From Achromobacter marplatensis (GTDB lineage: Bacteria; Pseudomonadota; Gammaproteobacteria; Burkholderiales; Burkholderiaceae_B), in contig NZ_NJIG01000003.1 of the NCBI RefSeq assembly GCF_002209535.1, positions 186,001 through 250,000 on the forward strand: a stretch of 64,000 nt of DNA, read 5' to 3'. Shown here piece by piece: positions 27,801 to 36,841 of the stretch. Both the position numbers and the translations under genes were made by a program. The first letter of the stretch is position 1, and every line of letters starts with the position of its first letter. The notes beneath the pieces were generated by a model. That model ran no database searches and was not told the origin of the DNA. It worked only from the letters and a program-made list of their open reading frames with translations.

Positions 27801-28763
27801 TCAGCCGCGGGCGACGACCCGGGTGTAATAGCGGGTGAAACGCGACACCCGGACGGGCAGCGCGCGTTCCACGGCGGCCAGCGCGCGGTCGGTGTCGTCG
27901 ATCGGGAACGCGCCCGACACCCGCAGCGACGCGACCGCCTCGTCGCAGCTGAGGCGACCGGGACGGTAACGGTCCAGCTGCGCAATGAAGTCGTCCAGGC
28001 GCAAGCCATCCACGATCAAGAGGCCGCGGGTCCAGGCGTCGGGTTCGCCCGTGACGGCGCCGTCATGGCGGGCGCCCGCCCCTTCCAGCACGCCCTGTTC
28101 GCCCGCATTCAGCACCAGCGGCGGCCTTCCGTCCAGCGGCAGCAGCTCGACCGCATGCCGGAGCACCGCGACGCGCGTCTGCGTGTCTTGCCGGTTGACG
28201 GTGAAGCGCGTGCCCAGCGGGCGCACCGTGCCATGCAGCGTCGTCACGCGCAAGGGCGGCAAGCCCTGCGCGGCGTGTTCGGTATCAATCAGGATCTCGC
28301 CCGCGTGCACGGTGATATGGCGGCCGCGCGAGTCCACGGCCACGTCCACCGCGCTGGCGCTGTCCAGCCACAGCAAGGTGCCGTCCGTCAGGACCAGTTC
28401 GCGGCGTTCGCCCGTTCCCATGCGGTAGTCAGCCAGATAACTGGCCGCCATCCGCTCGACCGGTAGCGTGCGCCAGGCCACCAGGCCGCCGGCGCCAAGC
28501 AGCGCCACCGCCCCCAGGCCGTTACGCAGCACGGCGCGCCGCCGCGTGAAGTGATGGTCGGCCCGGTACAGCGTATCGGCGGCCAGCCGCGCAGGCGCCG
28601 CGCCCAGCGTGCCGCGCAGCCGTTCGACCTGCCGCCAGATGCGGGCATGTTCGGGGTCGGCCGCCAGCCAGCGGCCATGCGCCGCCACATCGGCCGCGCT
28701 GACGTCATCGGCGCATAGCCGCGCATACCATTGCGCCGCCGCGGTAATTGTCTTGTCCGCCAT
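27801..28763 (-). CDS. fecR: FecR-type anti-sigma/signal-transducing protein
   Basis: Inner-membrane regulator of 320 residues that holds or activates its cognate ECF sigma factor in response to the receptor. The N-terminal cytoplasmic DUF4880-like part has the usual motif HGRWLAADPEHARIWRQVE. A single span follows near residues 85-105 (GLGAVALLGAGGLVAWRTLP), then a periplasmic FecR domain (GERRELVLTDGTLLWLDSAS). The C-terminal STN-interacting region is near VDGLRLDDFIAQLDRYRPG. It follows the sigma factor gene by 6 bases and precedes the receptor by 89 bases. Confidence 0.92.
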   Translation of the reverse strand: MADKTITAAAQWYARLCADDVSAADVAAHGRWLAADPEHARIWRQVERLRGTLGAAPARLAADTLYRADHHFTRRRAVLRNGLGAVALLGAGGLVAWRTLPVERMAASYLADYRMGTGERRELVLTDGTLLWLDSASAVDVAVDSRGRHITVHAGEILIDTEHAAQGLPPLRVTTLHGTVRPLGTRFTVNRQDTQTRVAVLRHAVELLPLDGRPPLVLNAGEQGVLEGAGARHDGAVTGEPDAWTRGLLIVDGLRLDDFIAQLDRYRPGRLSCDEAVASLRVSGAFPIDDTDRALAAVERALPVRVSRFTRYYTRVVARG

Positions 28764-28769
28764 CGCCGC

Positions 28770-29297
28770 CTACTGTCGTTCCAGGGCGTAGACCAGGCAC
28801 TGCTCGGTCGCGCGCGCCATGTACTTCTTGACCGAGCTGACCGTCACGCCCAGCTTGGCCGCGATGTCGGCATAGCTTGCGCCTTCCAGCTGCGACATGA
28901 GGAAAGCGCGCCGCACCTTGTTGCCCAGGCCGTGCAGCATGGCGTCGATTTCGCGGATGGTTTCCAGCAGGATGGCCTGCGTCTCGGGCGAGATCGCGTG
29001 GCCCTCGGGCTGCTGCGCCAGGGTTTCCAGCCAGGCCCGTTCCAGCACCTGGCGGCGGATGTGGTCGACCAGCGTGCGCTGCGCCACCGTGGCCAGAAAG
29101 CTGCGCGGCTGCCGCACGCCCTGCAATTGGGCCATGGACGCGGGCGAAGCCAGCAGGCGGAGGAAAGTGTCTTGCGCCAGGTCAGCGGCCTCGGCGGGCA
29201 CGCTCAGGCGGCGCAACAACCAGCCGCGCAGCCAACCGTGATGGTCGCGATAGAGCAAGCCCAGCTCGCGGTGCTCCAGAGATTCCGAGGACGACAT
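28770..29297 (-). CDS. fecI: ECF sigma factor, FecI-like
   Basis: RNA polymerase sigma-70 family, extracytoplasmic function type, 175 residues. Region 2 contains AADLAQDTFLRLLASP and PRSFLATVAQRTLVDHIRRQ; region 4 contains EGASYADIAAKLGVTVSSVKK. These are the standard FecI-clade signatures. Such factors transcribe the linked TonB receptor gene when the siderophore is present. The gene is first in the fecI-fecR-receptor series and has a Fur-box-like site 36 bases upstream, so iron limitation likely induces the sigma factor itself. Confidence 0.93.
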   Translation of the reverse strand: MSSSESLEHRELGLLYRDHHGWLRGWLLRRLSVPAEAADLAQDTFLRLLASPASMAQLQGVRQPRSFLATVAQRTLVDHIRRQVLERAWLETLAQQPEGHAISPETQAILLETIREIDAMLHGLGNKVRRAFLMSQLEGASYADIAAKLGVTVSSVKKYMARATEQCLVYALERQ

Positions 29298-29332
29298 GGC
29301 CGTAGCGCGACCGCTTCCTGATTTTTAAGAAT

Positions 29333-29351
29333 GGGAATTGTAATCATTATT
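29333..29351. promoter_or_regulatory. Fur-box-like site upstream of the ECF sigma gene
   Basis: GGGAATTGTAATCATTATT agrees with the 19-base Fur consensus at 14 positions, including the unbroken core TAATCATTAT. It lies 36 bases before the sigma factor start, where a Fur operator is expected. Confidence 0.6.
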
Positions 29352-29354
29352 GAT

Positions 29355-29378
29355 GATGGCGGGCAATTGCCCGCCATC
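29355..29378. terminator. Perfect 10-bp hairpin after the catalase gene
   Basis: GATGGCGGGC and GCCCGCCATC flank an AATT loop. Read on the minus strand it follows the catalase stop by about 22 bases and is the likely end of the catalase transcript. It directly abuts the Fur-like site of the sigma factor gene. Confidence 0.65.
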
Positions 29379-29399
29379 TTCCCGGATGCCTACCCGCCG

Positions 29400-31799
29400 C
29401 TACACCATGGGCGGCACCGTTTCACGCTCGGGGTGCCGGTGCTTGGCCAGCGCCTCGATGAACAGGCCCGCGCTTTTCGCCGGCGAGCCGCCGCCCATCA
29501 GCAGGCCGCCGTCTGACTCGTCAGGCGCAATGCCCGCCGATCCGAACAACTGCCCGCCCCGTCCCAACGCCAGCAGCGTCTTGCCGTGGCGGAAGGCGTC
29601 GCGCAGGAATTCCAGCGCCCGCCCGTCCGTCTGCAAGCGCCCCACGGCGCCCTCGCCGCCCGGGACGATGGCCCCATCGAACAGCCCCGAAGGGTGGTTG
29701 TCCAACGACGCGTCCGCGTCCAACGTGCTGCCGTCCTCGGCCTGCACCGGGCCGATGCGCTGGCCCACCAGCCGCACCACCACGCCTGCCTTGATCAGCG
29801 CATCTGCCACGGCCGACACGGCCGCGCCGTCCACGCCTTCGGCCACCAGGATGGCGACCTTGCGCGTGGCGACGCCGCCATCGCCCGGTCTTGCGGTCAG
29901 CGACAGCGTCGGCGACACCTCGACCTCGGGCTTGGGCGGCTCGGCGATGGCGCGCGGCAAGGGCTCGGGCAAGGCCATGCCCAACTGGTCGGCCACGGCC
30001 ATGGCCAGCTCGTCCGACACGTTGCGCAGCGACGCCACCATGCGCTGCCGGATTGCCGGCACCGTCAGCTTGCTTAGCTCAAAGGCGAAAGCGTTGATGA
30101 TGTGCTGCTGTTCCCAGTCTGTCTGGCTATTGAAGAACAGCGTGGCCTGGTTGTAGTGTTCGGCGAACTTCTCGGGATGGCCGCGCAGTTCGTCGCCCGT
30201 CACCGGTTCCGGGAATGGCACGAAACCTTCCATGCCGGCCTGGAAGGGGCAGCCGCCCGCCAGCGAATTCGGTTCATAAGCGACCCGTCCGCGATGGATG
30301 GCCTGGCGATGCATCCCGTCGCGCTGGTTGTTGTGCACCGGGGCAAGCGGCGCATTGATGGGGATCTCGTGGAAATTCGGGCCGCCCAGGCGCGAGATCT
30401 GCGTGTCCACGTAAGAATGGATGCGCCCGGCCAGCAGCGGGTCATTGGTGAAATCCACCCCCGGCACCACGTGCGCCGTACAGAAGGCGACCTGCTCGGT
30501 CTCGGCGAAGAAGTTGTCGGGGTTGCGGTCCAGCACCATCCGCCCGATGGGCCTGACCGGCACCAGTTCCTCGGGCACGATCTTGGTGGCGTCCAGTACG
30601 TCGAAGCTGAAGCGTTCCGCCTCTTCTTCGGTGAAGACCTGCACGCCCAGTTCCCACTCGGGGCCGTTGCCGGCGTCGATGGCTTCCCACAAGTCGCGCC
30701 GGTGAAAGTCGGGGTCGGCCCCCGACACCTTGACCGCTTCGTCCCACACCTGGGAATGGGTGCCCAGCACGGGATTCCAGTGGAACTTCACCAGCCGCGA
30801 TTCGCCCTGGGCGTTGACGAAGCGGAACGTGTGCACCCCGAAGCCCTGCATCATGCGGTAGCTGCGCGGAATGCCGCGATCGGACATCACCCACATCAAC
30901 ATGTGCGTGGATTCCGGCATCAGCGACACGAAATCCCAGAACGTGTCGTGGGCGGATGCGGCTTGGGGCATGCCATGATGCGGCTCGGCCTTCACCGCGT
31001 GCACCAGATCCGGGAACTTCATGGCGTCCTGGATGAAGAAGACGGGGATGTTGTTGCCGACCAGGTCCCAATTGCCTTCATCGGTGTAGAACTTCACCGC
31101 GAAGCCGCGCACGTCGCGCGCCGTGTCCTTGGAGCCGCGTTCGCCCGCCACGGTCGAGAAGCGCACGAACACCGGCGTGCGCTTGCCCTTTTCGGCGAAC
31201 AGCGACGCGGCCGTCAGGTCGGTCAGCGCCTCGTAGCATTCGAAGTAGCCGTGGGCGGCCGAGCCGCGCGCGTGCACGATGCGTTCAGGGATGCGCTCAT
31301 GGTCGAAATGCGTGATCTTCTCGCGCAGGATGAAGTCTTTCAGCAAGGCCGGGCCGCGCAAGCCCGCCTTGAGCGAATGCTGGTTGTCCGCGACGCGCAC
31401 GCCCTGATTCGTGGTCATCATCTGATCGCCAGCATCCGAGCGCACGCGCGCCAGCCGGCCATCCACGGCATTCACGCCCGGGGCGGCCGCGTCGACGGTC
31501 TTGTCCGAGACCTCGCTTTCCGACAAGGTGCTGGCGCCCACGGACGGATCGGCAAGGGGTACGTGCGCACCGGTGACCGGGCAGCGTGCCGCCTCGGCGC
31601 CGTATTCGGCAGCCTTGTCGGCATTGTGGGGGATGGCCGCCACCGTGGCGCCCACGGCGGCGGCTCGCTTGAGAGCCGGATGGCCGGGCTTGCCGGCGGG
31701 ACCGGCAGCGGGACCACTATCGGTATTCATATAAGCGGTGTCGAGTGCACCGCCGCCCTTGCCTGCGGGGGGCTTGCCTGCGGGTTTCTTGCTTGCCAT
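29400..31799 (-). CDS. katE: Large-subunit catalase HPII-type (KatE)
   Basis: Haem catalase converting hydrogen peroxide to water and oxygen. The 799 residues fit the large clade with a C-terminal flavodoxin/DJ-1-like domain (about residues 625-795, starting [12 protein letters not shown]). The distal His is H176 in VHARGS, the Asn is in [12 protein letters not shown], and the proximal haem Tyr is in RIHSYVDTQ. The first 85 residues are low-complexity, Lys/Pro/Gly/Ala-rich ([14 protein letters not shown]) and longer than in E. coli HPII (753 residues). It follows a ferritin-like gene by 10 bases; together they pair peroxide removal with a di-iron-type protein. Probably stress or stationary-phase induced, from family knowledge. 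Confidence 0.95.
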   Translation of the reverse strand: MASKKPAGKPPAGKGGGALDTAYMNTDSGPAAGPAGKPGHPALKRAAAVGATVAAIPHNADKAAEYGAEAARCPVTGAHVPLADPSVGASTLSESEVSDKTVDAAAPGVNAVDGRLARVRSDAGDQMMTTNQGVRVADNQHSLKAGLRGPALLKDFILREKITHFDHERIPERIVHARGSAAHGYFECYEALTDLTAASLFAEKGKRTPVFVRFSTVAGERGSKDTARDVRGFAVKFYTDEGNWDLVGNNIPVFFIQDAMKFPDLVHAVKAEPHHGMPQAASAHDTFWDFVSLMPESTHMLMWVMSDRGIPRSYRMMQGFGVHTFRFVNAQGESRLVKFHWNPVLGTHSQVWDEAVKVSGADPDFHRRDLWEAIDAGNGPEWELGVQVFTEEEAERFSFDVLDATKIVPEELVPVRPIGRMVLDRNPDNFFAETEQVAFCTAHVVPGVDFTNDPLLAGRIHSYVDTQISRLGGPNFHEIPINAPLAPVHNNQRDGMHRQAIHRGRVAYEPNSLAGGCPFQAGMEGFVPFPEPVTGDELRGHPEKFAEHYNQATLFFNSQTDWEQQHIINAFAFELSKLTVPAIRQRMVASLRNVSDELAMAVADQLGMALPEPLPRAIAEPPKPEVEVSPTLSLTARPGDGGVATRKVAILVAEGVDGAAVSAVADALIKAGVVVRLVGQRIGPVQAEDGSTLDADASLDNHPSGLFDGAIVPGGEGAVGRLQTDGRALEFLRDAFRHGKTLLALGRGGQLFGSAGIAPDESDGGLLMGGGSPAKSAGLFIEALAKHRHPERETVPPMV

Positions 31800-31809
31800 G
31801 GTCGGTCTC

Positions 31810-32424
31810 CTAGTGTTTCAGCATCTTGTCGCGCGACTGTTCGGCGCGGGATGCGCCGATCGCGGATTCCACCTGCTTGACCTCTTCGGGCGGCGGCAGC
31901 ACGGCCGGAAAGCCCAACGACTCGATCCACAGTTCGCGGGACCAGCCTTGCGTGTGATACAGGTGATGGTCTTCGTCGGTCGCGACGGCGTCATAGGCCT
32001 GCTTCAGGATCTTGGCTTCCTTGCCCGTGTGCTGGTCGGCAATCACCCCGATCAGCGACCAATTCGCGTGATCCTTCGTTTCAGCCAGCACCACGCACTC
32101 GGTCGCCACCAGCTGCGCGGCATCCGGGTCGCCTGCACTGACCGCCATCTTCATGGCCTTGACCAGCGATTCGCCCAGATGACGGACGACCCCGCGGCCC
32201 GGTGTCTGGGTTTCGGGGTCGAGTCCCAGTTGTTCAAACACGGTCAAAAGGACGCGGTGGTGGGTACGCGTTTCTTCCAGGTATTCCTTCCATTCTTTCT
32301 TCAGGTCGTCGTTGATGGCACAGGACACCGCGGTCTCGTAGACGGACAGGCCGCCGATCTCGGTCTCAAGCGCCTGATAGAGCAGTTCGTGGATCTGCTG
32401 GGCGTTTCCGGCTTTGTGTTTCAT
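31810..32424 (-). CDS. Ferritin-like domain protein upstream of katE
   Basis: A 204-residue four-helix-bundle protein with no signal peptide. Potential di-iron ligands recur once per helix: ALETEIGGLSVYE, EYLEETRTHHRVL, VATECVVLAETKDHAN and VATDEDHHLYH. This pattern fits the ferritin-like superfamily, close to small stress proteins often found beside manganese or haem catalases. The C-terminal tail after residue 170 is charged and probably flexible. First gene of a two-gene operon with katE. Iron storage or oxidation is a plausible role, but iron binding has not been shown for this subgroup to my knowledge. Confidence 0.8.
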   Translation of the reverse strand: MKHKAGNAQQIHELLYQALETEIGGLSVYETAVSCAINDDLKKEWKEYLEETRTHHRVLLTVFEQLGLDPETQTPGRGVVRHLGESLVKAMKMAVSAGDPDAAQLVATECVVLAETKDHANWSLIGVIADQHTGKEAKILKQAYDAVATDEDHHLYHTQGWSRELWIESLGFPAVLPPPEEVKQVESAIGASRAEQSRDKMLKH

Positions 32425-32592
32425 CAGGGGGCTCCTTGTTCAGTGGCACCTGCGGGCTGACCAGCCAGGGGCGGACAGTCAAGCGGATGAGGCGCCACTA
32501 CAGCAATCCCCATGCCTGATCGCGCAACGCCTGCCCTCGCGAAACGGAAGGGCCCGAAATCCTTAGCATCGCAACTCCGGCCCCAATTCGCT

Positions 32593-32611
32593 TAGAATTG
32601 GAACCATTCTC
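32593..32611. promoter_or_regulatory. Weak Fur-box-like site before the PepSY gene
   Basis: TAGAATTGGAACCATTCTC matches the Fur consensus at 12 of 19 positions, with a good right half (ACCATTCTC). It lies in the AT-rich end of the 32425-32667 gap, which otherwise shows no gene. The position is right for the downstream iron-related operon. Confidence 0.35.
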
Positions 32612-32691
32612 AATAAAATCAAAATCCGTCCGGCTCGCGGCGGCAACAACGAATAAAGAGGCTCGTTCTGAAATCCGGTTTCCGCCTATCC

Positions 32692-34302
32692 ATGGCCTGG
32701 TTGCATACCTGGGTCGGTCTGTGGTTTTCCTGGCTGCTGTTCACGGTGTTCCTGACAGGGTCGCTGGCCGTGTTTTCCGAGCCCATCACCCATTGGATGA
32801 CGCCCGAGCACCACGCGGCCGAAGCCCTGGCTGCCCAGCGGGAAAGCGCGCCCGTGGACCGCGCCCGGCGCCTGGAGCTGGCGATCGACTACATGTCGCG
32901 CAAGCACGCAGGCGCCGAGATGTGGGAGATCTGGCCCGTCAACCGCTCCCACGAAAACAGCCTGTCGGTCTATTGGTTCGACCAGAACGGCCAGTATGCC
33001 GATGCGGAACTGGACCCCGCGACCGGCGCCGAAATGGATGACCATCACGACGAGGAAGGCCGCGCCACGATGGGCGGCACGCACTTCGTGAACTTCCACT
33101 ACACGCTGCACGAAAGCCATTACGGCCTGTGGATCGTGGCCTTCGCCACCATGGCGATGCTGGTGGCGCTGATTTCGGGCGTGGTCACCCACAAGCGCAT
33201 CTTCAAGGACTTCTTCACGTTCCGCGTGAAAAAGGGGCAGCGTTCGTGGCTGGACGCGCATAACGCGGTCGCCGTGCTGACCCTGCCCTTCCAGTTCATG
33301 ATCGCGTACACCGGCATCGTGATCTCCAGCGCCGAACTGATGCCCGCCCCGGTCGCTGCCCAATACGGCGCCGGCATGGAAGGAACCCGCCTGTACCTGG
33401 CCGAGATGCAGGGCGAAGTCAAACCGCTGCGCACCGGCACGCCGCTTGCAATGCCTAAGCTGGAACCCATGGTGGCCCAAGCCGAAGCGCTGATCGGCCA
33501 GGCCGCGCGCGCCATCGTCATCAACAACCCCGAAGACAGCTCCATGCGGATTGCTGTCTACGGCTGGAACGAAGACCGCGACACCTTCCACAACATCAGC
33601 GCCACCACCGGCATGGCCGAATTCTCGGGCGCCACGGGCGAACTGCTGCGCACGCGGCCCGCCGGCGGCGTCAATGGCGGCACGCCCGCGCTGGTGCGCC
33701 AGGTGATGAGCGACCTGCACATGGCGCGCTTTGGCGGGCTGGCCATCCAGTGGCTGTACTTCATCTGCGGGCTGGCGGGCGCCGCCATGATGGGCACGGG
33801 CGCCGTGCTGTTCATGGTGAAGCGGCGCGCCAAGCTGGGCAACGAATTCGGCGGCGCCACGGCGCGCATGTACCGGCTGTTCGAAGGCCTGAACGTAGCC
33901 GCGCTGGCCGGCCTCGCCGTGGCGTGCGTCAGCTACTTCTGGGCCAACCGCCTGCTGCCTGTGGCGCTGGAGAACCGGGTGCTGTGGGAACTGCGCTGCT
34001 TCTTCGGCGTATGGGCGCTGATGTTGGCGCTGGCCTGGCTGTGCAGCCCGCGCCGTGCATGGATCTCGCAGCTGGGCTTGTTGGCAGCGCTGTGCCTGCT
34101 GCTGCCGCTAATGTCGTTCGCGACGCTGGGCGACCATGTCTTCGCGCAGATCGCACGCGGCGATTGGGAAAGCGCCGGCGTTGAACTGACGGCCGTCGCC
34201 TTTGGCGTACTATCCGCCTGGGCGGCCATCCGTTTGTGGAAGAAGCCCCTGTCCGCGCCCGCCCAGCGCAAACCCCGCGCGAACCAAGAGGCAGCGGCAT
34301 GA
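32692..34302 (+). CDS. PepSY-associated membrane protein (PiuB-like)
   Basis: A 536-residue inner-membrane protein with four or more spans and a large periplasmic part, matching the PepSY_TM family. It begins with the hallmark MAWLHTWVGLWFSWLL, has HYTLHESHYGLW with conserved histidines, and HLDAHN-like WLDAHNAVAVLTLPFQ. Family members accompany siderophore receptors and are thought to take part in ferric-siderophore reduction. No Shine-Dalgarno precedes the ATG at 32692. An AAGAGG site sits 6 bases before a CTG at 32668, which would add the family-typical residues KSGFRLS. The stop overlaps the next gene by four bases. Confidence 0.87.
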   Translation: MAWLHTWVGLWFSWLLFTVFLTGSLAVFSEPITHWMTPEHHAAEALAAQRESAPVDRARRLELAIDYMSRKHAGAEMWEIWPVNRSHENSLSVYWFDQNGQYADAELDPATGAEMDDHHDEEGRATMGGTHFVNFHYTLHESHYGLWIVAFATMAMLVALISGVVTHKRIFKDFFTFRVKKGQRSWLDAHNAVAVLTLPFQFMIAYTGIVISSAELMPAPVAAQYGAGMEGTRLYLAEMQGEVKPLRTGTPLAMPKLEPMVAQAEALIGQAARAIVINNPEDSSMRIAVYGWNEDRDTFHNISATTGMAEFSGATGELLRTRPAGGVNGGTPALVRQVMSDLHMARFGGLAIQWLYFICGLAGAAMMGTGAVLFMVKRRAKLGNEFGGATARMYRLFEGLNVAALAGLAVACVSYFWANRLLPVALENRVLWELRCFFGVWALMLALAWLCSPRRAWISQLGLLAALCLLLPLMSFATLGDHVFAQIARGDWESAGVELTAVAFGVLSAWAAIRLWKKPLSAPAQRKPRANQEAAA

Positions 34303-34649
34303 ACATGAACGACGTATTCGCCATTGTGATGGCTTTGCTGCTGACCTACTCCGGCATGGCCTGCCTGAGCCTGGCGATGCCGCGCCATTACGACCAGGTC
34401 TGGGGCCGTGATCCATCGGCCGGCCATACGCGCGTACTGCGTGGCGCCGGCGTGCTGTTGCTGGCGCTGGCGCTCCTGCCTTGCGTCGGCCTGTGGGGCA
34501 ATACGGTGGGCGTGGTCGCGTGGCTGGGCTGGCTGTCCGCAGGCGCGCTGCTGTGGGTGGGCATGCTGTCCTGGGCGCCGCGGCCCGCCGCCAGCACCGC
34601 CGCCCTGGCGGTGGCCATTTCGCTGGCGGGCATCGGCATCGGCTTCTGA
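34299..34649 (+). CDS. DUF3325-like small membrane protein
   Basis: A 116-residue hydrophobic protein with three or four spans, starting MNMNDVFAIVMALLLTYSGM and containing the conserved MPRHYDQVWGRDP loop. It resembles DUF3325 proteins, which are repeatedly found next to PepSY genes in siderophore-uptake clusters of beta- and gammaproteobacteria. Its ATG overlaps the PepSY stop (ATGA) and is preceded by AAGAGG, so the two are co-translated. Biochemical function is unknown; an accessory role in ferric-siderophore handling is inferred from association only. Confidence 0.78.
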   Translation: MNMNDVFAIVMALLLTYSGMACLSLAMPRHYDQVWGRDPSAGHTRVLRGAGVLLLALALLPCVGLWGNTVGVVAWLGWLSAGALLWVGMLSWAPRPAASTAALAVAISLAGIGIGF

Positions 34650-34692
34650 GGCCTACTGGGCATTGCGCTTTGCGCGGGCCCCTTCCCTGTGT

Positions 34693-34706
34693 TTGACCCG
34701 CATCAA
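34693..34706. promoter_or_regulatory. FNR/ANR box upstream of nrdD
   Basis: TTGACCCGCATCAA matches TTGAT-N4-ATCAA at 9 of 10 positions. It is centred 95 bases before the nrdD start, placing a class II start site near 34741, just ahead of the first NrdR box. Anaerobic activation of the class III reductase is the expected outcome. Confidence 0.75.
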
Positions 34707-34742
34707 ACCAGGCTGATATCGCGCGCAGGCTACGCGTCGATA

Positions 34743-34758
34743 GCACCATATGTGGTGG
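34743..34758. promoter_or_regulatory. NrdR box 1
   Basis: GCACCATATGTGGTGG follows the NrdR consensus ACACWATATATWGTGT with an intact CAC-N-ATAT-N-T-N-GTG core. Its centre is 31 bases from the centre of box 2, three helical turns, the spacing typical of NrdR sites. Confidence 0.7.
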
Positions 34759-34773
34759 TAGAGTTTTCACACC

Positions 34774-34789
34774 CCACTACATATGGTGT
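34774..34789. promoter_or_regulatory. NrdR box 2
   Basis: CCACTACATATGGTGT matches the NrdR consensus at 13 of 16 positions and ends 5 bases before the nrdD start. The pair should let NrdR repress the operon when dNTP or dATP is plentiful. Confidence 0.75.
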
Positions 34790-34794
34790 CAATA

Positions 34795-36789
34795 ATGCCT
34801 ATCCAACACATCCTCAAGCGTGACGGCCGCGTCGCGGACTTTGATCGCGACAAGATCGCGCACGCCATGGCGGCGGCCGGAACCAGCACCGGGGAGTTGG
34901 ATCTGGCGGGCGCGCAGGCGCTGACCGATATCGTCATCGGCGCCTTGGCGGACCAACCCTGCCCCGGCGTCGAAACCATCCAGAACCGCGTCGAAGAAGC
35001 CCTGGTCCAGGCGGGCCACTGGCGCACCGCCCGCGCGTACATCGTGCACCGCGAACAGCATGCCCGGTTGCGCTCGCTGCGCCACACCCTGGTGGATGTG
35101 GAAAGCGCCATGGAGGAATACCTGGACCAGCGCGACTGGCGCGTCAACGCCAACGCCAACCAGGGCTACAGCCTGGGCGGCCTGATCCTGAACGTGGCGG
35201 GCAAGGTCACCGCCAACTACTGGCTGTCCAACGTCTTCACGCCCGAAGCGGGCCAGGCGCACCGCGACGGCGACATCCACATCCACGACCTGGACATGCT
35301 CAGCGGTTATTGCGCCGGCTGGTCGCTGCGCCAGCTGCTGACTGAAGGCTTCAACGGCATTCCCGGCAAAGTCGAATCCACCCCGCCCAAGCACATGTCG
35401 GCCGCCATCGGCCAGATCGTCAACTTCCTGGGCACGTTGCAGAACGAATGGGCCGGCGCGCAGGCCTTCAGTTCCTTCGACACCTACATGGCGCCCTTCA
35501 TCCGCCGCGACGCGATGACGTACGCCGAGGTGAAGCAGGCCATGCAGGAACTGATCTTCAACCTGAACGTGCCCAGCCGCTGGGGCACGCAGACGCCGTT
35601 CACCAACCTGACCTTCGACTGGACCTGCCCGGCCGACCTGAAGGAACAGGTGCCCTACGTGGGCGGCCAGGAAATGCCCTTCTGCTATGGCGACCTGCAG
35701 GCCGAAATGGACATGATCAACCGCGCCTACATTGAAGTGATGATGGCCGGCGACGCCAAGGGGCGCGTGTTCACCTTCCCCATTCCCACCTACAACATCA
35801 CGCCCGACTTCGACTGGAACCATCCCAACACCGACCGCCTGTTCGAAATGACGGCGCGCTACGGCCTGCCCTATTTCCAGAACTTCCTGAATTCGGACCT
35901 GGAACCCCATATGGTGCGGTCCATGTGCTGCCGCCTGCAGCTGGACCTGCGCGAACTGCTCAAGCGCGGCAACGGCCTTTTCGGATCGGCGGAACAGACC
36001 GGATCGGTAGGCGTGGTCACCGTCAACTGCGCACGCCTGGGCTACACCTGCCAAGGCGACGAGGCGAAGTTGATGGCGCGCCTGGACACGCTCCTGGGCC
36101 TGGGGCGCGACGTGCTGGAGACCAAGCGCAAGGTGGTGCAGCGCTACATCGACCAGGGCCTGTACCCCTACACCCGGCGCTACCTGGGCACCTTGCGCAA
36201 CCACTTCAGCACGCTGGGCGTGAACGGCATCAACGAGATGATCCGCAACTTCACGAACGATGCCGAGGACGTGACCACCGCCGCCGGCCATGCGCTGGCC
36301 GTGCGCCTCCTGGACCGCGTGCGCGACCGCATGACCGAATTCCAGGAGCAGACCGGCCACCTCTACAACCTGGAGGCCACGCCTGCCGAAGGCACGACCT
36401 ACCGCTTCGCGCGCGAAGACAGGAAGCGCTATCCCGGCATCCTGCAGGCGGGGTCCGACGCCCAGCCCTACTACACCAATTCCAGCCAGCTGCCGGTGGG
36501 CCATACCGACGACCCGTTCCACGCGCTGCAACTGCAGGAAACGCTGCAAAGCAAGTACACGGGCGGCACCGTGCTGCATCTGTACATGAACGAAGCCGTG
36601 TCGTCCGCCGAAGCATGCAAGCAGCTGGTGCGCCGCGCGCTGTCGAATTTCCGGCTGCCGTACATCACGGTCACCCCCACGTTCTCGATCTGCCCCAACC
36701 ACGGTTATCTGGCCGGGCATCACGAGTTCTGCCCCAAGTGCGACGCCGAACTGTTGGCCAAGCAATCCGCGTGCTGCGCACCCGCCTAG
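34795..36789 (+). CDS. nrdD: Anaerobic ribonucleoside-triphosphate reductase NrdD, large part lacking the glycyl-radical domain
   Basis: Class III ribonucleotide reductase, which makes dNTPs without oxygen. The 664 residues hold an ATP-cone (about 3-90, HILKRDGRVADFDRDK) and the ten-stranded barrel with active-site cysteine candidates C173 (SGYCAGW) and C378/C379 (RSMCCRL). The C-terminal Zn-like region is present (C633, C646, C649 in CPNHG and FCPKCDAEL). The protein then stops at QSACCAPA with no RVxGY glycyl-radical motif, which E. coli NrdD (712 residues) has at its C terminus. That motif is on a separate downstream gene. Start at 34795 is preferred because an ATG at 34783 lies inside NrdR box 2 and has no ribosome site. 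Confidence 0.93.
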   Translation: MPIQHILKRDGRVADFDRDKIAHAMAAAGTSTGELDLAGAQALTDIVIGALADQPCPGVETIQNRVEEALVQAGHWRTARAYIVHREQHARLRSLRHTLVDVESAMEEYLDQRDWRVNANANQGYSLGGLILNVAGKVTANYWLSNVFTPEAGQAHRDGDIHIHDLDMLSGYCAGWSLRQLLTEGFNGIPGKVESTPPKHMSAAIGQIVNFLGTLQNEWAGAQAFSSFDTYMAPFIRRDAMTYAEVKQAMQELIFNLNVPSRWGTQTPFTNLTFDWTCPADLKEQVPYVGGQEMPFCYGDLQAEMDMINRAYIEVMMAGDAKGRVFTFPIPTYNITPDFDWNHPNTDRLFEMTARYGLPYFQNFLNSDLEPHMVRSMCCRLQLDLRELLKRGNGLFGSAEQTGSVGVVTVNCARLGYTCQGDEAKLMARLDTLLGLGRDVLETKRKVVQRYIDQGLYPYTRRYLGTLRNHFSTLGVNGINEMIRNFTNDAEDVTTAAGHALAVRLLDRVRDRMTEFQEQTGHLYNLEATPAEGTTYRFAREDRKRYPGILQAGSDAQPYYTNSSQLPVGHTDDPFHALQLQETLQSKYTGGTVLHLYMNEAVSSAEACKQLVRRALSNFRLPYITVTPTFSICPNHGYLAGHHEFCPKCDAELLAKQSACCAPA

Positions 36790-36841
36790 CGCGCGACATC
36801 CCGCCGCGCGCAAGCCCGGCCTTCACCCCAAGGAGTCCTCG

